Below are positions 62,039-64,000 of a stretch of DNA of 64,000 nucleotides, piece by piece (within the stretch, counting starts at the first letter, position 1; every line of letters starts with the position of its first letter). Made by a program: the position numbers and the translations under genes. Source of the DNA: Dyadobacter frigoris (GTDB lineage Bacteria > Bacteroidota > Bacteroidia > Cytophagales > Spirosomataceae); contig NZ_SZVO01000004.1 in NCBI RefSeq assembly GCF_005280585.1, forward strand, positions 62,001 through 126,000, in the 5' to 3' direction. The notes under the pieces were generated by a model. The model was not told the origin of the DNA. It saw nothing but the letters and a program-made list of their open reading frames with translations, and made no database searches.

Positions 62039-62046
62039 TATCTTTG
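62039..62046 (+). promoter_or_regulatory. -7 box upstream of the SDR gene
   Basis: TATCTTTG fits TAnnTTTG exactly and lies 22 bp before the ATG at 62069, giving a very short leader. No TTG at ideal -33 spacing. Confidence 0.4.
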
Positions 62047-62068
62047 TATTACAAAATATAAACAAAGG

Positions 62069-62833
62069 ATGGAACAGAAAAATAAAATTGCACTTGTTAC
62101 CGGCGGTAGTCGCGGATTAGGGAAAGACATGGCTTTGCGCCTTGCAGAAAAAGGAATTGATGTTATAATCACATATAATAGTCAGTTACATGATGCAGAA
62201 AATGTTGTAGCCCAAATAAAAGAAAGCGGACGAAAAGCTGCCGCGCTTCAACTGAATACGGGCGATATAAAAGGTTTCGGCTCTTTTGTCTCCAAGTTGC
62301 AAGAGATTTTAGAAAACACATTTGATGCAACCCATTTTGATTATCTGGTAAATAACGCTGGTATTGGCGGTTATCTTCCCATTGCTGATGTTACTGAGGA
62401 AGCATTTGATGAATTGCTGAACATCCATTTTAAAGGTGTTTACTTTTTGACACAAAAAATGCTGCCGATTTTGAATGACGGTGGTGGTATTGTCAATGTA
62501 TCATCCGGCCTAACCCGTATTTCTGTGCCCGGTTCTTCTGTTTACGCCTCGATGAAAGGTGCCATGGAAATTTTCACACGTTATCTGGCCAAAGAATACG
62601 GGTCACGTGGTATCAGGGCAAACATTATAGCACCCGGCGCTGTAATGACAGATTTTGGTGGAGCGCATTTGAGAAATGATGAAAATCTGCAACAATTTAT
62701 CAGTAACGTAACCGCGTTAGGCAGGCCGGGAGTTGCAGAAGATATTGGTGGTGTCGTCGCTTTTTTATGCTCGGAAGAAGCGCGCTGGGTTAATGGACAG
62801 CGTATAGAAATTTCGGGAGGAATGCAGTTGTAA
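62069..62833 (+). CDS. SDR family oxidoreductase
   Basis: 254 residues. Cofactor loop VTGGSRGLG (10-18), NNAGIGG, catalytic Ser (NVSSGL), Tyr159 and Lys163 (YASMK) and the C-terminal INGQRIEISGG-type tail (VNGQRIEISGGMQL) define a classical FabG-like SDR. The substrate is unknown. It is a single-gene unit with its own promoter box and a strong terminator. Confidence 0.9.
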   Translation: MEQKNKIALVTGGSRGLGKDMALRLAEKGIDVIITYNSQLHDAENVVAQIKESGRKAAALQLNTGDIKGFGSFVSKLQEILENTFDATHFDYLVNNAGIGGYLPIADVTEEAFDELLNIHFKGVYFLTQKMLPILNDGGGIVNVSSGLTRISVPGSSVYASMKGAMEIFTRYLAKEYGSRGIRANIIAPGAVMTDFGGAHLRNDENLQQFISNVTALGRPGVAEDIGGVVAFLCSEEARWVNGQRIEISGGMQL

Positions 62834-62856
62834 TAAATTTGAACTGACTTATTGAC

Positions 62857-62890
62857 CGCGGCACAGGAATCATCTGTGCCGCGATTTTTT
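62857..62890 (+). terminator. Rho-independent terminator of the SDR gene
   Basis: CGCGGCACAG (62857-62866) pairs perfectly with CTGTGCCGCG (62874-62883), then ATTTTTT. Confidence 0.9.
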
Positions 62891-62903
62891 GGGTTGAAAG
62901 CAA

Positions 62904-63008
62904 TCAAAGATATTCCTTGGCCTTGAAAATCCATTTTGGAGCATTATTTATTTCCTGCCGTAAAAGCAGATTTAATTGTGCGGTGTGATGCTGAACATGC
63001 CATATAAG
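62904..63008 (-). pseudogene. C-terminal remnant of a DinB-superfamily gene
   Basis: On the minus strand, about 35 codons ending at 62904 read CLIWHVQHHTAQLNLLLRQ then EINNAPKWIFKAKEYL. The HVQHHxxQLNLLLRQ pattern is the final helix of DinB-fold metalloproteins, which supplies metal-binding His. The preceding codons belong to unrelated antisense sequence of the neighbouring plus-strand gene, so only the 3' end survives. Confidence 0.55.
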
Positions 63009-63608
63009 GCAGGTTTTTTGCCAGAAAAACTTCCCGTTCCAACCCAATTCTGGTTTGAGTTTATAAAACTTTCCAATTCCGTTAATTGGTATCGTGCTCA
63101 TAATTCGAGTATTATCGATGGTTATCTGAAATATACCGCTTGGGCTGAGCTCGAAACCGTACCGGAAAAGATATTTATCAATATGGTTTTGTACCGATTG
63201 TTGTTTGCCCAGTCACTGGAAGAAGGTCAGGATTCGTTACCAAAACTCAGCAAAATCCTGGGAGATCCCAGAGGCGGTTCAGTGCAATTTATTACCGGCC
63301 TTGACCCATATTATCCGGATCATTACCCTATGAATGAGCAGGAAATCAATGAAGTTCTGGGCAAAACACATAGTCTGGCTGAGTTTGGTGTCAAGTTTCT
63401 GGATGATGTTCTGATAGAACCGGAGCTTACTTATTTATATCAAGCGGCTTCCATATGGAACAAACAGCCGGATTTAGTGACATTAATAAAAGATCACAAA
63501 CCTGCTTATCCCTCCGGTAAAGAATTTCCGGATACCTTTAAAAGCTTGATAATGAATATATTGATTTGGTTTAGAAACTTATTTGCCAGAAAAAATAAAT
63601 TTAACTAA
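62988..63608 (+). CDS. Hypothetical protein next to an FAD-oxidoreductase pseudogene
   Basis: About 206 residues from the ATG at 62988; ATG 62997 is also possible, and a TTG opens the frame at 62976. The N-terminus overlaps the DinB remnant and may be a fused, non-native start; recognisable protein sequence begins around FLPEKLPVPTQFWFEFIKLS. It is rich in aromatic and acidic residues (ITGLDPYYPDHYPMNEQEIN) with no signal and a hydrophobic/basic C-terminus (MNILIWFRNLFARKNKFN). The family is not recognised. It precedes the FAD-oxidoreductase gene by 22 bp, so it may once have been a partner of it. Confidence 0.6.
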   Translation: MLNMPYKAGFLPEKLPVPTQFWFEFIKLSNSVNWYRAHNSSIIDGYLKYTAWAELETVPEKIFINMVLYRLLFAQSLEEGQDSLPKLSKILGDPRGGSVQFITGLDPYYPDHYPMNEQEINEVLGKTHSLAEFGVKFLDDVLIEPELTYLYQAASIWNKQPDLVTLIKDHKPAYPSGKEFPDTFKSLIMNILIWFRNLFARKNKFN

Positions 63609-63630
63609 TAAGAGCTCAGCTGCAACCCGA

Positions 63631-64000
63631 ATGGAAACCCCGAAAAAGAAAATTGTAATACTTGGCGGTGGCATGGCCTCGCTATCTGCGGCTTATCTTT
63701 ACTTACAGAATTTGTCCCGGAATTGGGTAAATGGACAAACTGGCCGCTGATATTTCCTGAAACCGATGAACAGCCGGGAATAGGCGGGCCTTTGCCGATG
63801 TGGACGTTGATTGAAAAAGGCCTCGCACTTTCTATAGAAATGCTTTTGGGTAGTCCATATTCCAGGAAAACCGGTTCATTTGCTGCCAGGATTCTGAGTC
63901 GTTTTTTTTCAAAATACTTAAATGGGGTTCGACAAAAAGATCAGGAAAACAAAGGGTGCATGTACTTTTTGTTAAAGCCATTTTTGGGAGAAGGCGGAAT
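63631..64000 (+). pseudogene. FAD-dependent oxidoreductase gene with internal deletion, open at the window edge
   Basis: From the ATG at 63631 the product begins with an FAD/NAD-binding motif (KKKIVILGGGMASLSAAY). The frame then ends at a TGA shortly after. In the next frame, from about 63705, TEFVPELGKWTNWPLIFPET and DEQPGIGGPLPMWTLIEKGL resemble a later part of NAD(P)/FAD-dependent amine-oxidase-like proteins. Roughly 90 residues normally lying between (including an HGLHVWFGFYEN-type segment) are missing, from memory of the family. It therefore carries an internal deletion plus frameshift and is probably non-functional. The 3' end is beyond the window. Confidence 0.6.

Noticed and set aside
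1-64000. CRISPR array, intact insertion sequence, prophage or rRNA operon
   Set aside because: No regularly spaced repeats, transposase or integrase reading frame, phage structural genes or rRNA-like sequence were seen.

Overview
The window reads as a chromosomal segment of a Bacteroidota bacterium, most likely a Cytophagales/Spirosomaceae member of the Dyadobacter type. The pointers are two complete SusC/SusD pairs, a type IX secretion sorting domain, promoter boxes of the TAnnTTTG class, AraC and LytTR/LytS regulators, and the DUF4397, DUF1684 and YceI families. The genus is inferred from gene content only. There is no rRNA, no intact tRNA, no CRISPR array and no recognisable intact insertion sequence.

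Region 1 (1-27606, every gene on +) is a catabolic locus built around a SusC/SusD pair. It holds a heparinase II/III-like lyase, a ceramidase-like protein, a GH20-type protein, an amidohydrolase with a dead N-terminal copy of its own domain, a membrane-bound-dehydrogenase-type propeller and a HiPIP. Five proteins, including a DegT-type PLP aminotransferase and an enolase-superfamily enzyme, carry twin-arginine signals, so part of the pathway probably runs outside the cytoplasm. A tightly packed cytoplasmic operon (15031-21069) adds a creatininase-like amidase, RidA, a 3-hydroxyacyl-CoA-dehydrogenase-type enzyme, a second enolase-superfamily enzyme, a DMT transporter, a DapA-type aldolase/lyase and an SDR. 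Together they suggest uptake and breakdown of an amino- or uronate-containing glycan or glycoconjugate. The substrate cannot be read from the sequence.

Region 2 (27607-36785) is accessory and decaying. It holds a T9SS-sorted beta-helix protein broken by two compensating frameshifts, a thioredoxin-family gene cut by one in-frame stop, a 5'-truncated secreted-protein tail, a SusC-SusD remnant joined by a deletion, the N-terminal stub of a membrane AraC regulator and a tRNA-Leu-like 3' fragment. These suggest an old integration and decay zone.

Region 3 (36786-55147) starts with a MutS-family ATPase. It continues with a TonB receptor/DUF4397 pair preceded by an unclassified structured-RNA candidate, YceI, a DoxX-like membrane protein, a TlpA/DsbD-alpha/di-haem peroxidase/CPD series, a second SusC/SusD pair and a DUF1684 protein. 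A near-identical 24-bp element with a GTATAC core lies upstream of YceI and SusC, with a weaker copy upstream of DUF1684, suggesting one small regulon. Region 4 (55376-64000) carries an AraC regulator with an SDR, a LytS/LytTR two-component pair divergent from a serine hydrolase, an epoxide hydrolase, another SDR, and, at the right edge, a DinB remnant and an FAD-oxidoreductase pseudogene with an internal deletion.
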